This document shows, piece by piece, positions 36,238 to 46,630 of a DNA stretch of 64,000 bases (its first letter is position 1; each line of letters begins with the position of its first letter). Under the pieces are notes generated by a model. It ran no database searches. It had not been told where the DNA came from and saw nothing but the letters and a program-made list of their open reading frames with translations. The stretch comes from Octadecabacter sp. B2R22 (GTDB lineage: Bacteria > Pseudomonadota > Alphaproteobacteria > Rhodobacterales > Rhodobacteraceae). The position numbers were made by a program, and so were the translations under genes. The stretch spans positions 124,001 to 188,000 of the forward strand of contig NZ_JAHKQJ010000007.1 of assembly GCF_018861045.1 (NCBI RefSeq), written 5' to 3'.

Positions 36238-37365
36238 ATGACCGCTAATCATTCCCCAGTTGATCCCGATGGCTTGATGGAATTTTCCGTCGTGTTCACC
36301 GATCGCTCGTTGAACCACATGTCAAAGGTGTTTCAGGGCGTCATGCGCGATCTGAACGGGATGCTGGCGAAGGTTTATAGCGCGGACGGCGTGGCGATTG
36401 TGCCCGGTGGCGGCACCTATGCGATGGAAGCCGTTGCACGTCAGTTCGGGGCAGGGGCGCACGCGATGATCGTGCGCAACGGCTGGTTTTCATACCGTTG
36501 GAGCCAGATTTTCGATGCGGGTGATTTTGCCGCCAAGCAGACGGTTCATAAGGCACGCCAGACAGGCAACGACAGCCGCGCGCCATTCGCGCCGGCGCCA
36601 ATCGAAGACGTCACAGCCGCCATTCGTGAGGCAAAGCCTGATGTCGTCTTTGCGCCGCACGTTGAAACCAGCGCGGGAATTATCCTTCCTGATGATTATG
36701 TGTCTGCCCTTGCTGAGGCCGCTCATGAGGTTGGCGCGTTGATGGTTCTGGATTGCATCGCATCCGGTTGTGCGTGGGTTGATATGAAGGCCACAGGCGT
36801 TGATGTGCTGATCTCGGCCCCGCAAAAGGGTTGGTCGTCCAGCCCGTCCGCTGGCTTGGTTATGATGTCTGATCGTGCTTTGGAACGTCTCGAGGCGACG
36901 ACTTCTGACAGCTTCGCAGTCGATCTGAAGAAATGGCACTCGATCATGCAGGCCTATCTGAATGGCGGTCATGCCTACCACGCAACAATGCCGACAGACG
37001 CCCTGCGCGATTTTCGCGACACGATGCAGGAAACCGAAGAAATGGGCTTTGACGCACTGCGCGACGCCCAATGGAAACTGGGCGACGGCGTGCGGGCCTA
37101 TTTCGCAAGCAAAGGCATCAAATCCGTTGCTGCTGACGGCTTCGGCGCACCGGGTGTGGTGGTCAGCTATACGGATGATCCAGATATTCAGAACGGTTCA
37201 AAGTTCGCAGGTGCTGGGATGCAGATCGCAGCTGGCGTGCCATTGGCCGTCGATGAACCTGCAGATTTTCGCACATTCCGCGTTGGGCTGTTTGGCATTG
37301 ATAAACTGCGCGACGTTGATGCGACGCTAAAAGCGTTCACGGACGTCGCTGATCAAGTCCTTTAG
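36238..37365 (+). CDS. Class V aminotransferase, alanine/serine-glyoxylate type
   Basis: This 375-residue PLP enzyme has the class V pattern: VPGGGTYAMEAVARQF (PLP phosphate binding), VFAPHVETSAGI, the Asp in LDCIASGCAWVD, and the PLP lysine in SAPQKGWSSSPSAGLVM. Members transfer amino groups from alanine or serine to glyoxylate or related keto acids; which one cannot be told. The ATG at 36238 is preceded by AAAGGA. It is downstream of the Lrp pair, so it may be under their control. It converges on the DUF2461 gene with one base between. Confidence 0.86.
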   Translation: MTANHSPVDPDGLMEFSVVFTDRSLNHMSKVFQGVMRDLNGMLAKVYSADGVAIVPGGGTYAMEAVARQFGAGAHAMIVRNGWFSYRWSQIFDAGDFAAKQTVHKARQTGNDSRAPFAPAPIEDVTAAIREAKPDVVFAPHVETSAGIILPDDYVSALAEAAHEVGALMVLDCIASGCAWVDMKATGVDVLISAPQKGWSSSPSAGLVMMSDRALERLEATTSDSFAVDLKKWHSIMQAYLNGGHAYHATMPTDALRDFRDTMQETEEMGFDALRDAQWKLGDGVRAYFASKGIKSVAADGFGAPGVVVSYTDDPDIQNGSKFAGAGMQIAAGVPLAVDEPADFRTFRVGLFGIDKLRDVDATLKAFTDVADQVL

Positions 37366-37366
37366 G

Positions 37367-38017
37367 CTAAAGGGTCGGCGTCTCAGCGACGCCGATCAAC
37401 ATGTCTGACAGAGGCCAAAGATCACCAAAGGCACCATCCAAATGTTCGACCAGATCCCCCGACATCTCGGGCTGCCCTGTGGCGACCAGCCCTTTTTGGC
37501 GCAAAAGGTCACCATGGGGGTGATCTTTGTCAAAGGGGGGCGGCACACGTTTTAACTTGGGTTCCCAAAGGGCGTAGCCCTTATCCGTGACGGGGCGAAT
37601 GCGGCCAACCATGTGATCACCATCAAGGTCGACCATCTTGCGCCAGTCCATCAGCACGTCCTTGCTAAATTCCATCATTCCGGTGCCAACCGTGACCTCA
37701 GTCAGATTGATGCCAAAGAACACGACGGGATTTTGACGCGCGCCAGCCTCAACCGCCCACATCATATGCAGATGGGTGGTGTAGGGTGTTTTGTCTTTTG
37801 AAAACCGGACGTCGCGATGGGCGCGGAACAGCTTTGGCGTCACATCAAACCCTGTAAGCGTCGTAAGCTTTGGTGACATCGTTTCCAGCAGCGCTTTGGC
37901 GGGGTCGCGCAGCTTGCTGTCATATTCAGACTTATGGGCGTGGAACCAATCGCGGGTGTTGTCGTGCGACAGGGCGCGTAGAAAGAGCTGCGCATCGTTT
38001 ATCAAAGTATCAAACAT
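37367..38017 (-). CDS. DUF2461 protein (TIGR02453 family)
   Basis: This 216-residue protein shows the family features: NTRDWFHAHKSEYD near the N-terminus, LFRAHRDVRFSKDKTPYTTH (as two blocks) and GINLTEVTVGTGMM, ending in a region with GDLLRQKGLVA. The fold is known, but the function is not established. The frame is open to 38053; the ATG at 38017 fits the family start (MFDTLINDAQLFLRAL). Its start is divergent from the MATE gene, with about 60 bases between. Confidence 0.85.
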   Translation of the reverse strand: MFDTLINDAQLFLRALSHDNTRDWFHAHKSEYDSKLRDPAKALLETMSPKLTTLTGFDVTPKLFRAHRDVRFSKDKTPYTTHLHMMWAVEAGARQNPVVFFGINLTEVTVGTGMMEFSKDVLMDWRKMVDLDGDHMVGRIRPVTDKGYALWEPKLKRVPPPFDKDHPHGDLLRQKGLVATGQPEMSGDLVEHLDGAFGDLWPLSDMLIGVAETPTL

Positions 38018-38079
38018 TGTGCGCTCCGCTTCACAGACATTGGCTAGACCCAAGCCAAGATTGGGCCTATGCCGATCTC

Positions 38080-39432
38080 ATGTCTACTCCAATGTCATAT
38101 CAAACGCATGTCTCGCGACTGCTGAAACTGGGCCTGCCTTTGGTCGGGGCTAACGTTGCAGGCTTTTCGATCCATATGACGGATACGATCATGCTTGGGT
38201 GGTATTCGGTTTCGTCCTTGGCTGCAGCGACTGTCGCAACCGGTCTGTGGTTTGTGATCTTTATCATCGGGGCAGGTTTTGGTCGCGCGGTCACACCAAT
38301 GGTCGCCGAAGCGATCGAGCAGGGCGATGAGACCCGCGCACGCCGCGTGACCCGCATGGCGTTGTGGCTTTCGGCGATCTATTCAGCGCTACTGATCGTT
38401 CCGTTTATGTATGGCGAACAGGTACTGCTGCTGATCGGGCAGGAACCGAGCGTTGCCGCCGAGGGTGGGCTGTATCTGCGTATTGCGGTGCTTGGCATGT
38501 TCCCCGCAATGGGCGCGCAAGTGATGCGGTCCTATCTGGGCGCGATGGAACTGACGGCCGTGCAATTGTGGATCACTTTGGTTGCCCTCGGGGCCAATGC
38601 CTTGGTCAATTACGCGTTGATTTTCGGTAATTTTGGCGCACCTGAACTTGGCATCGAAGGGGCGGCGATTGCATCAGTTGTGATCCAGTTGCTCCAGATG
38701 GTTGCCCTCATGATCTATACACAGCGCACCAAGCCAGAGGCCGAATTGTTCCGCCGTATTTGGCGCAGTGACGCCGAAGCAATGGGCGAAGTGTTCCGGC
38801 TTGGCCTGCCGATTGGGCTGACGTCCTTTGCCGAAGGGGGGCTGTTTGTTGGGTCCTCAATCATGATGGGATGGATCGGCGAAGTAGAGCTGGCAGCCCA
38901 CGGGATCGCGCTGCAACTCACGGCTTTTATGTTCATGTTCCACGTCGGCATGTGCGAGGCCGCAACGATCCGCGCCAGCCGCCATTTCGGCGCGCGCAAC
39001 GAAGTTGACTTAAAACGCGGGGCTTATGCGGCTTACGGTGTTTCGTTGACCTTTGGGTTGCTGGTTGTCGTGGTCTATCTGGCGATGCCGAGTGTCTTGG
39101 TATCCATGTTCATTGATCCTGCCGACCCGGCCCGTGACGCCGTTTTGACGCTCGGCATTTCACTGCTGATCGTTTCGGCGTTGTTCCAATTTGTGGATGC
39201 AGGGCAGATCGTGGCGCTGTCGGTGTTGCGCGGCGTGCAAGATACGCGCGTTCCTATGTGGCTGGCGATTGTCAGCTATTGGGTGATCGGCATTCCGGCC
39301 AGCTACCTTCTGGCGTTTACCTTTGGGATCGGGCCTGTCGGATTGTGGTTGGGTCTGACAGTCGGGCTAGGTGTCGCTGCTATTCTGCTTAGCCTACGGT
39401 TTTGGAACCGCACACCGCGCAGCACGAGCTGA
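38080..39432 (+). CDS. MATE-family multidrug/cation efflux pump
   Basis: This 450-residue membrane protein has about twelve helices in two repeats of six, with MATE signatures such as RLLKLGLPLVGANVAGFSI, GQEPSVAAEGGLYLRI and the symmetrical second half starting FRLGLPIGLTSFAEGGLF. MATE pumps expel cationic compounds using Na+ or H+ gradients. It resembles the NorM branch. The ATG at 38080 starts MSTPMSYQTHVSRLL; the longer upstream frame is antisense to DUF2461. The substrate is unknown. Confidence 0.92.
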   Translation: MSTPMSYQTHVSRLLKLGLPLVGANVAGFSIHMTDTIMLGWYSVSSLAAATVATGLWFVIFIIGAGFGRAVTPMVAEAIEQGDETRARRVTRMALWLSAIYSALLIVPFMYGEQVLLLIGQEPSVAAEGGLYLRIAVLGMFPAMGAQVMRSYLGAMELTAVQLWITLVALGANALVNYALIFGNFGAPELGIEGAAIASVVIQLLQMVALMIYTQRTKPEAELFRRIWRSDAEAMGEVFRLGLPIGLTSFAEGGLFVGSSIMMGWIGEVELAAHGIALQLTAFMFMFHVGMCEAATIRASRHFGARNEVDLKRGAYAAYGVSLTFGLLVVVVYLAMPSVLVSMFIDPADPARDAVLTLGISLLIVSALFQFVDAGQIVALSVLRGVQDTRVPMWLAIVSYWVIGIPASYLLAFTFGIGPVGLWLGLTVGLGVAAILLSLRFWNRTPRSTS

Positions 39433-39443
39433 TCGAGGCGCGA

Positions 39444-39860
39444 TTATTCGGCAGCGTCTTGCGCTTTCATCAGGCGGTCGGCCTTTTTGCGCACAAGAAG
39501 CGAACGCAGGTCATGCATCGCCAAAAGCAGATCGTCAGTCACCTCTTCCAACTGGTCATCTTCCGCCTTTGACTGAACCCACTGCGTCGTGATGTTGAGG
39601 TAATCCACAGCGCGGTGAATGTCGTCGATATCGCGGCGCGCAAGTAGGGCTTTGCGCTCGGTCATCCAGTTTTCGATTTCTGCGATGTCTTCTTCGCTTA
39701 GCGTGCGATCCCCGTGCGGCTTTACTTCACCGTTCTTGATGTTGATGACCGCAATCTGGTCCATCTCAATGCGTCGCTGCCGGTTTTCCGTGTCCACACG
39801 AAACACCGCAGCGCCGTTCTCACGGACACGGAAATAGTAGTCGGGAAGCTCTGCACTCAT
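39444..39860 (-). CDS. Cytoplasmic protein of unknown function
   Basis: This 138-residue protein has no signal or membrane segment. It starts with a short beta-like part (YYFRVRENGAAVFRVDTENR) and continues as predicted helices rich in Asp, Glu, Lys and Arg, with a TLSEEDIAEIENWM segment in the middle. I recall similar proteins in Rhodobacterales but cannot name a family. It ends 11 bases from the convergent MATE gene and lies 61 bases downstream of aspartate aminotransferase on the same strand, so it may share that transcript. Confidence 0.75.
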   Translation of the reverse strand: MSAELPDYYFRVRENGAAVFRVDTENRQRRIEMDQIAVINIKNGEVKPHGDRTLSEEDIAEIENWMTERKALLARRDIDDIHRAVDYLNITTQWVQSKAEDDQLEEVTDDLLLAMHDLRSLLVRKKADRLMKAQDAAE

Positions 39861-39920
39861 GGTGGGGCCTACTTGCTGGTTTGCGGTATCTTAGCAGCGC
39901 GAATGTGATGTCGCTAGGGC

Positions 39921-41603
<1,683 letters not shown>

Positions 41604-41607
<4 letters not shown>

Positions 41608-41873
41608 GCGAAGCATTGGACGTCATGCGAAAGCGGCTGCACATGCGGTCTATCCGCCGCGGCATCAAAGAAATGGATATCATTTTAATGGCATTCTCCG
41701 AGGCGCATTTAGCAGACTTGGATGAACCGCAGCTGCAGCAATATGATGCGCTTCTGTCAGAAAACGATCATGATTTATATCAATGGGTTACGGGGCAAGT
41801 GGTAGAGCCTGACCACTACACGGGCTTGATGGCGATGATCCGTGAAGGTGCTGTTGGCCTGACCAAACCTTAG
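41604..41873 (+). CDS. sdhE: Succinate dehydrogenase flavinylation factor SdhE
   Basis: This 89-residue protein matches SdhE/YgfY/Sdh5: the RxGxxE motif appears as RRGIKEMD (residues 18-25), followed by DLDEPQLQQYDALLSENDHDLYQW (split by me here into two blocks at ...YDALL and SEND...). SdhE helps attach FAD to SdhA. The start overlaps the XRE gene. The succinate dehydrogenase genes are not in this window. Confidence 0.9.
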
Positions 41874-41976
41874 GTCGAAACCCTCGACAGGTCGTATCGA
41901 ATTTCCAGCAATTTAACGGAATATTTTATCTCCGCATGGCAATCGAGTCGCAGAAAATCTTGTGACGGAGTTTAAG

Positions 41977-42492
41977 ATGAGCCTGCATTCGCTGCCGCCC
42001 ACTTCCAGCACTGCCCCCACTGGGGCCGAAGCTGAATTCATGACGACCTATTTAGACGCACTGACCTTGGTCGAACGGCTGCATCGCCTGCTGTTGGACG
42101 TCATCAAAGACGAATTCGAACGGGTTGGCGTGTTGGAAATCAATGCCGTTCAGGCACTGCTGCTGTTTAATATCGGTGACAACGAAGTCACCGCCGGAGA
42201 GCTGAAAAGTCGCGGATATTATCAAGGCAGTAACGTCAGCTACAATCTCAAGAAACTGGTTGAAATGGGCTATATGCACCATCAACGTTGCGAGATTGAC
42301 CGCCGATCCGTGCGCGTGCGCCTCACCGAAAAGGGACGCGCAGTCCGGGATGTGGTGTCGCGCCTTTTTGCCAATCACGCAACAGGCCTGCAGGAACGGG
42401 GCGTGTTGGACATGAACGGCCTCGATGAAATCGCAACCGCGTTACGTCGCGTTGAACGATACTGGACAGACCAAATTCGCTACATCTACTGA
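41977..42492 (+). CDS. MarR-family winged-helix regulator, LdtR-like
   Basis: This 171-residue protein has a winged HTH with the highly conserved block GSNVSYNLKKLVEMGY and the wing RCEIDRRSVRVRLTEKG. This matches the alphaproteobacterial LdtR group, named for control of an L,D-transpeptidase gene in Liberibacter. The GTG at 41962 is in frame, but the ATG at 41977 has ACGGAG six bases upstream. It is monocistronic and its stop overlaps the end of the DUF1194 gene by seven bases. The regulon here is unknown. Confidence 0.88.
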   Translation: MSLHSLPPTSSTAPTGAEAEFMTTYLDALTLVERLHRLLLDVIKDEFERVGVLEINAVQALLLFNIGDNEVTAGELKSRGYYQGSNVSYNLKKLVEMGYMHHQRCEIDRRSVRVRLTEKGRAVRDVVSRLFANHATGLQERGVLDMNGLDEIATALRRVERYWTDQIRYIY

Positions 42493-43204
42493 CCGAGCTC
42501 TTCTAAGCGGTGCGATTGGCCAATCACGAGCACACCCAATTCCCTGATCAGCTTGACCTCCATTGCGCGAGCGATGTCTTCAAACCCGTCAGCGGTCTGG
42601 ACGAAGGCGGCGGGCCCGCGGATGACAGTGCGCCGATAGTAGTCGACCAAATCGGCATCGGGGGCACGGGCGGCCATGTCTTCAGGGACATTAATGACCA
42701 ACCCATTGACGGTCACGTCTTCAAACGGAAAAGCCGCATAGGCGCTGCTAATGCTAATTCCGTCATTGTTGGGGCCATCACCTGAGACATCGATGGTTTG
42801 CGCATCACACAGTGGCTTTGCTGCAACATTGTTGCAGCAAAGCCCATAGCGTGCCCGAGTGCCGTCGGATAATTGGAATGGCTGCGCGGTGTAGATGAAA
42901 CACGACTGGCCGCCGCAAGCAGCTCTGCTTCGCTGTGGATCAAGGTCCAGTCTTGCAAGACCATCTGATTGTAGCGGCCCGACCACTCAAAGATGGCCAA
43001 GGCAACGGGGGCGTTGCCCGCCAAGAAGGCCGCCTGAACACGCGGGGCGACAAGGGCTGCCGCAACGCCTTGGCGTTGTAAGATGTCTTCTTCGGCGTTC
43101 ACTGAGGAAGACACGTCCAGCGCCAACACCAAGGCCAGTCGGCAGGCCTGAGCGCCAGAGGCCCAGAACCCGACCGCCAAACACAAAAGCGCCGCGCGGA
43201 TCAT
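42486..43204 (-). pseudogene. DUF1194 von-Willebrand-type protein gene, frameshifted
   Basis: The first frame (start 43204) encodes a signal peptide (MIRAALLCLAVGFWASGAQA) and a VWA-like domain with the MIDAS motif LALDVSSSVNAEED, then SNYPTALGHAMGFAATMLQQ. The normal continuation (PLCDAQTIDVSGDGPNNDG, then FPFEDVTVNGLVINVPED to the end) is in another frame. The switch lies at about 42814-42844, in a perfect 15-1-15 palindrome. The gene's length (719 bases) is off by one base deleted or two added. It may be a real mutation or an assembly error at a hairpin. It follows gloA on the same strand. Confidence 0.85.
42814..42844. repeat. Perfect 15-1-15 palindrome inside the DUF1194 gene
   Basis: GGCTTTGCTGCAACA, one T, then TGTTGCAGCAAAGCC: every base of the two arms pairs. 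It lies exactly where the two DUF1194 reading frames join. No other 31-base perfect palindrome was noticed in this window. Confidence 0.97.
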
Positions 43205-43208
43205 GGCA

Positions 43209-43643
43209 TTACCAGTGGCCCGTGTTTTCCATGCTGGCCCAAGGCTCGGCAGGGGCGAGACGGTCACCTTCTTGCAGCAGCTCAATCGAGACGTTGTCAG
43301 GGCTGCGAACGAATGCCATATGGCCATCGCGTGGCGGGCGGTTGATAGTGATGCCATTGTCCATAAGTGTCTGACATAGATCGTAAATATTATCGCACGT
43401 ATAGGCGAGATGACCGAAATGACGGCTGTCGGACGGCAGCGCATCATCGCCGTCCCAGTTGTAAGTCAGTTCTACGTCAGCATGACCGTCGGCCTGATCC
43501 GGCGGACACAAAAAGACCAGCGTGAACCGCCCGCCTTCGTGGTCTGTTCGTTTTCGTTCAACGAGACCAAGCAGTTTGTAGAATGCAATTGAAGCGTCCA
43601 GATCTTTGACGCGGACCATTGTGTGTAGATACTTTAGGGACAT
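43209..43643 (-). CDS. gloA: Lactoylglutathione lyase (glyoxalase I)
   Basis: This 144-residue metalloenzyme converts the methylglyoxal-glutathione adduct to lactoylglutathione. Family motifs are LHTMVRVKDLDASIAFY with the metal His, DVELTYNWD with the metal Glu, HFGHLAYTCDNIYD with the second His and VSIELLQ with the last Glu. The length is typical of the Ni-dependent bacterial form, but the metal is inferred. The downstream DUF1194 gene starts four bases after its end. Confidence 0.93.
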   Translation of the reverse strand: MSLKYLHTMVRVKDLDASIAFYKLLGLVERKRTDHEGGRFTLVFLCPPDQADGHADVELTYNWDGDDALPSDSRHFGHLAYTCDNIYDLCQTLMDNGITINRPPRDGHMAFVRSPDNVSIELLQEGDRLAPAEPWASMENTGHW

Positions 43644-43699
43644 GTGACCTCCTAGGTTATTAAGCGGAACCTATCATGGATGTTACAGAGGACCAGTCG

Positions 43700-45112
43700 T
43701 TAGAAGCTGGATCGAAAGTTTATTCCGGCTTGCACGCCTTCCGTATCAAAACGCGGCACGGATGAATCTGTGCGCCGACCTTGGACAGTGACGACGGGTT
43801 GGAACCCGAAAAAATCCACTCTGCTGATTCCAACATCAAACCGAAGCGATGAAATCCGATCTTCACGGCCCGCCGGATCAAAGGCAGACGTTTCGTAGAC
43901 GCGGAACTGTTCAGAATAGCTGGTCTCGAGGTCGATCCCATCGATGATGTCACCGAAGTCATAACTGACCCCAATCGTGGTGCCGTGATAGGCGAGGTCC
44001 GTGGTGTCGGACGTCGCGTGCGCGCGTTGCGCGTTGAGGCTAATCACGTCACGGTTCCCAAGGGTCCGCGCCCAACGCCCCCTTAGCGAATAGGTGAGGA
44101 TTTCGGAGTCACTGTTATGGCGAGACGTGTGACGCACCCCGCCCGAGATAGACAGGCGGTCTTCGTTGGCCAAGGTAAACCCTGTTCCAAGGGTTGCATC
44201 GATTTCGAATTGGTATGGATCGCCCCCCGACCAAGCGTTTGTAAAGTTCAGCCGTGCAAAATAGGGATTATTGGGCCCCTGCGGACGCCATTCATGTAGA
44301 ATGCCGGTCGAGACCTTATAGTAGGACAGGCTTTCGCCCGTGACATCTGGCGCGGATTCTCGTGCTTGCGATGACATAATATAGGTGCGCCCGAACAGAC
44401 CGAATTCGAGCGATGTGCGGTTGGTTTCCGATTGAGCGATGCGGTATCGCAGGTCAGTCTGGAGCGAAAGTTCCAACCCCGCGAGGGGGCGTTCATCCGC
44501 AGGCACAAGCCATTCGACTTCCCCAAGCACGCCGGGCAAATAGGCAAAGTTGATAGTTTGGTTTGCATTGCCGGAGTTGACGTTGTCGGACGGCGCCAGC
44601 CCGAAGCTGAGCTCTATTGCAAGCGGGTTCGCTCGCCGCACGCGGCGAAAGGCCTGCACGGCGACCTGTTCGGCTTGGGTGTTTGGTGCATGTTGGATTG
44701 CGCGACGTAGCCAGAATTGCGACCGCGTGAACCGTTCCGATTGTGCCAAAACATCTGCCATCGCGAGAGAGGCGAGATAATTTTGTGTCGGTGTTTGCGC
44801 CGCTGTCTTGGCTGCGCGGGCTGCGGTGATGGCGGCGTCGTGATTGCCCAGTGCAATCTCGGCCCGTGCAAGGGCAACCAGTGACGCGACATCGTTCGGA
44901 TTTGCATCCACGAGGCTCAACGCGATTTCGCGGGCCGCAGCTGGTTGGCGCGCGTCGATCAACTGACCGGCGAGGGTCCGCGCGTCTAGCGGTGTCATCC
45001 GTTGGCCTTCGGTTTGCGCAGCTACGCCCGCGGGCAACCAGCCGGTACTCAACGCACAACTGATAACAGCGGCTTTAGCCCAAGCCACAATCAGGAGACG
45101 CGGGCTTTGCAT
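43700..45112 (-). CDS. Slam-like outer-membrane protein (TPR plus beta-barrel)
   Basis: This 470-residue protein has a signal sequence of about 33 residues (cleavage near GVAAQ). A helical TPR-like segment follows to about residue 165 (AREIALSLVDANPND, ALARAEIALGNHDAAI, WLRRAIQHAPNTQ). The barrel region begins with SFGLAPSDNVNSGNANQTI, has many alternating beta strands, and ends in a C-terminal Phe (NFRSSF). This layout is that of surface lipoprotein assembly modifiers (Slam, DUF560), which move lipoproteins to the cell surface. The gene directly follows a lipoprotein gene with a TbpB-like motif, three bases apart. No homology search was possible. Confidence 0.78.
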   Translation of the reverse strand: MQSPRLLIVAWAKAAVISCALSTGWLPAGVAAQTEGQRMTPLDARTLAGQLIDARQPAAAREIALSLVDANPNDVASLVALARAEIALGNHDAAITAARAAKTAAQTPTQNYLASLAMADVLAQSERFTRSQFWLRRAIQHAPNTQAEQVAVQAFRRVRRANPLAIELSFGLAPSDNVNSGNANQTINFAYLPGVLGEVEWLVPADERPLAGLELSLQTDLRYRIAQSETNRTSLEFGLFGRTYIMSSQARESAPDVTGESLSYYKVSTGILHEWRPQGPNNPYFARLNFTNAWSGGDPYQFEIDATLGTGFTLANEDRLSISGGVRHTSRHNSDSEILTYSLRGRWARTLGNRDVISLNAQRAHATSDTTDLAYHGTTIGVSYDFGDIIDGIDLETSYSEQFRVYETSAFDPAGREDRISSLRFDVGISRVDFFGFQPVVTVQGRRTDSSVPRFDTEGVQAGINFRSSF

Positions 45113-45115
45113 CGC

Positions 45116-46279
45116 TTAGGGCTGAAGGTCGGTGACGAAAACGCCAATTTCACGCGCGTTGTAATCGGTTTGGATGTCGATGGTTTCGGTCGTTGTGCTG
45201 AGAACCGTTGCGGTCGCAGGAATATCAATCCCCCCGGTGACACTCAGAAGCCCAACCGGGTTACCATTGTTCACTGTCGTTTGGATAGCTACGGCATCGG
45301 CAACGTCATAGCCGTTTGTTTCGTTAATGTTGCCGTCAATGTCTTCCCAAATAACAACTTCGAACTCGACTGTTTGGATGTCGGCCACACCTTCGACGAT
45401 AAGATAACCACCCAGTTCTTCGCCATTTGTTCCAGCGATCAAGCCGTCATATGTCCCGCTATCGCGTTCGATGCGGTCGCCGTTAACGTAATCGTATGTC
45501 CCTGCATCGCCATCTTCCCAGACGCCAGTATCCGTATTGAACGTGACGGTCCGAAGGGAAATATCAGGCAAATCGCCGACCATTTGATCCCCGATGCCGT
45601 CGCGTGTGCGGTTTGTAATGTTGCCGGCTATGGTGCCCTGCAGCCCATCCAGTGGGTCAATATCCGGAACATCAAGTCTCAGAGTTGCATCGCCGCGAAT
45701 AAGTTCAAGACCGCCGCGCTCATCATAGGTTCGCGTTGCTGCATAAACGCCAGCATAGACGTAAGATCCTTGGAAATCATCGGGGATAACATAACTTTCC
45801 CGGTTCACATTCGCACCAGCAAAACCGAAATTGGTCCAGTCCTCACTTGCGGCGGATGACGCCTCTAGGAAGTCGCTTCTGACCATGACGGCATAGTATT
45901 GTATCTCGCCACTGATGGTATTTTCTGTGTTTTGGAAGATGTTCGTCGTCTGACCATCGGCGTTGGTTGTATCCGCACCCGCGATATCATCATAAACGCC
46001 ATCAGGGCCGTCAAACGGCAGGTTGTTGATGACCACGGTATCATCCGTCGGGTCATTTGGGGTACCGTTGTCATCGTAGTCGACGGAGTTCATGGTGAGG
46101 TTCCGCTCAGGATCATAAGCAAACTTGTTGTCTACGTCTGTATTGGGATCATTGTCATCCACGAGTTCGGTTTCACCGGTCTCTTCGTTCGTTGCGACGA
46201 CTTCATCCTGAAACGGGTTTTTCCCATCACACCCTGCCAAGAGGGCCGCTATAGAAAGTGCGGTAATAATTCTGCTCAT
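45116..46279 (-). CDS. Lipoprotein with TbpB-like beta-barrel motif, candidate Slam substrate
   Basis: This 387-residue protein has a lipoprotein signal (MSRIITALSIAALLAGC, lipobox LLAGC). An acidic, repeat-like, Asp/Asn-rich region follows (DYDDNGTPNDPTDDTVV), perhaps calcium binding, then a beta-rich C-terminal half. Near the end is GTYDGLIAGTNGEELGGY, like the GxFxGxFxGPxAxELGG signature of transferrin-binding protein B barrels. The start at 46279 is chosen over 46351 because it begins the signal. It is the first gene of a two-gene unit with the Slam-like gene. The true ligand is unknown. Confidence 0.78.
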   Translation of the reverse strand: MSRIITALSIAALLAGCDGKNPFQDEVVATNEETGETELVDDNDPNTDVDNKFAYDPERNLTMNSVDYDDNGTPNDPTDDTVVINNLPFDGPDGVYDDIAGADTTNADGQTTNIFQNTENTISGEIQYYAVMVRSDFLEASSAASEDWTNFGFAGANVNRESYVIPDDFQGSYVYAGVYAATRTYDERGGLELIRGDATLRLDVPDIDPLDGLQGTIAGNITNRTRDGIGDQMVGDLPDISLRTVTFNTDTGVWEDGDAGTYDYVNGDRIERDSGTYDGLIAGTNGEELGGYLIVEGVADIQTVEFEVVIWEDIDGNINETNGYDVADAVAIQTTVNNGNPVGLLSVTGGIDIPATATVLSTTTETIDIQTDYNAREIGVFVTDLQP

Positions 46280-46630
46280 AACGGCCGTCCCCAGATTAAT
46301 GCTGCGCTGTTTGCGTTCTTGTCGTGCATAGTCCGAAATTGACGCGCTCAAGTCAACGCGTGGTTAACGAGAAACTCCACCGTATGTGGCGGTTTTCGCC
46401 ACTTTGTTGCGCAGATATAGTATGTCAGATGCTTGAAGGCAGAATCACCGCCTACGATTTGTACCCAAGCGGGGGGAAACGACACATTCAATTGACCTCC
46501 CCACGTGTAGGCGCACTGTGCGATCTGTCAGGCGAAAATGGGGCGAGCCAAGGGTGCACGCAATTGGATGGCATATCGATCTAATCCTCGGCATGATGAC
46601 CGGGCAAAGACATGAGAAACGAGGACTAAA
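46280..46630. other. 351-base intergenic region between the lipoprotein gene and thyA
   Basis: It must hold the divergent promoters of the lipoprotein/Slam unit and thyA. I see a short inverted repeat TTGAC-N8-GTCAA (46339-46356) and a hairpin GTGGCG-GTTTT-CGCCAC (46386-46402). There is no recognisable Fur, Irr or RirA box and no convincing coding frame, although an open frame of 86 codons (46324-46584) exists. Confidence 0.6.

Noticed and set aside
45002-45859. 285-codon open frame on the + strand
   Set aside because: Antisense to the lipoprotein and Slam-like genes; explained by base composition of the coding strand.
46324-46584. 86-codon frame in the thyA upstream gap
   Set aside because: No ribosome site, no recognisable motif, and unusual composition; most likely chance.
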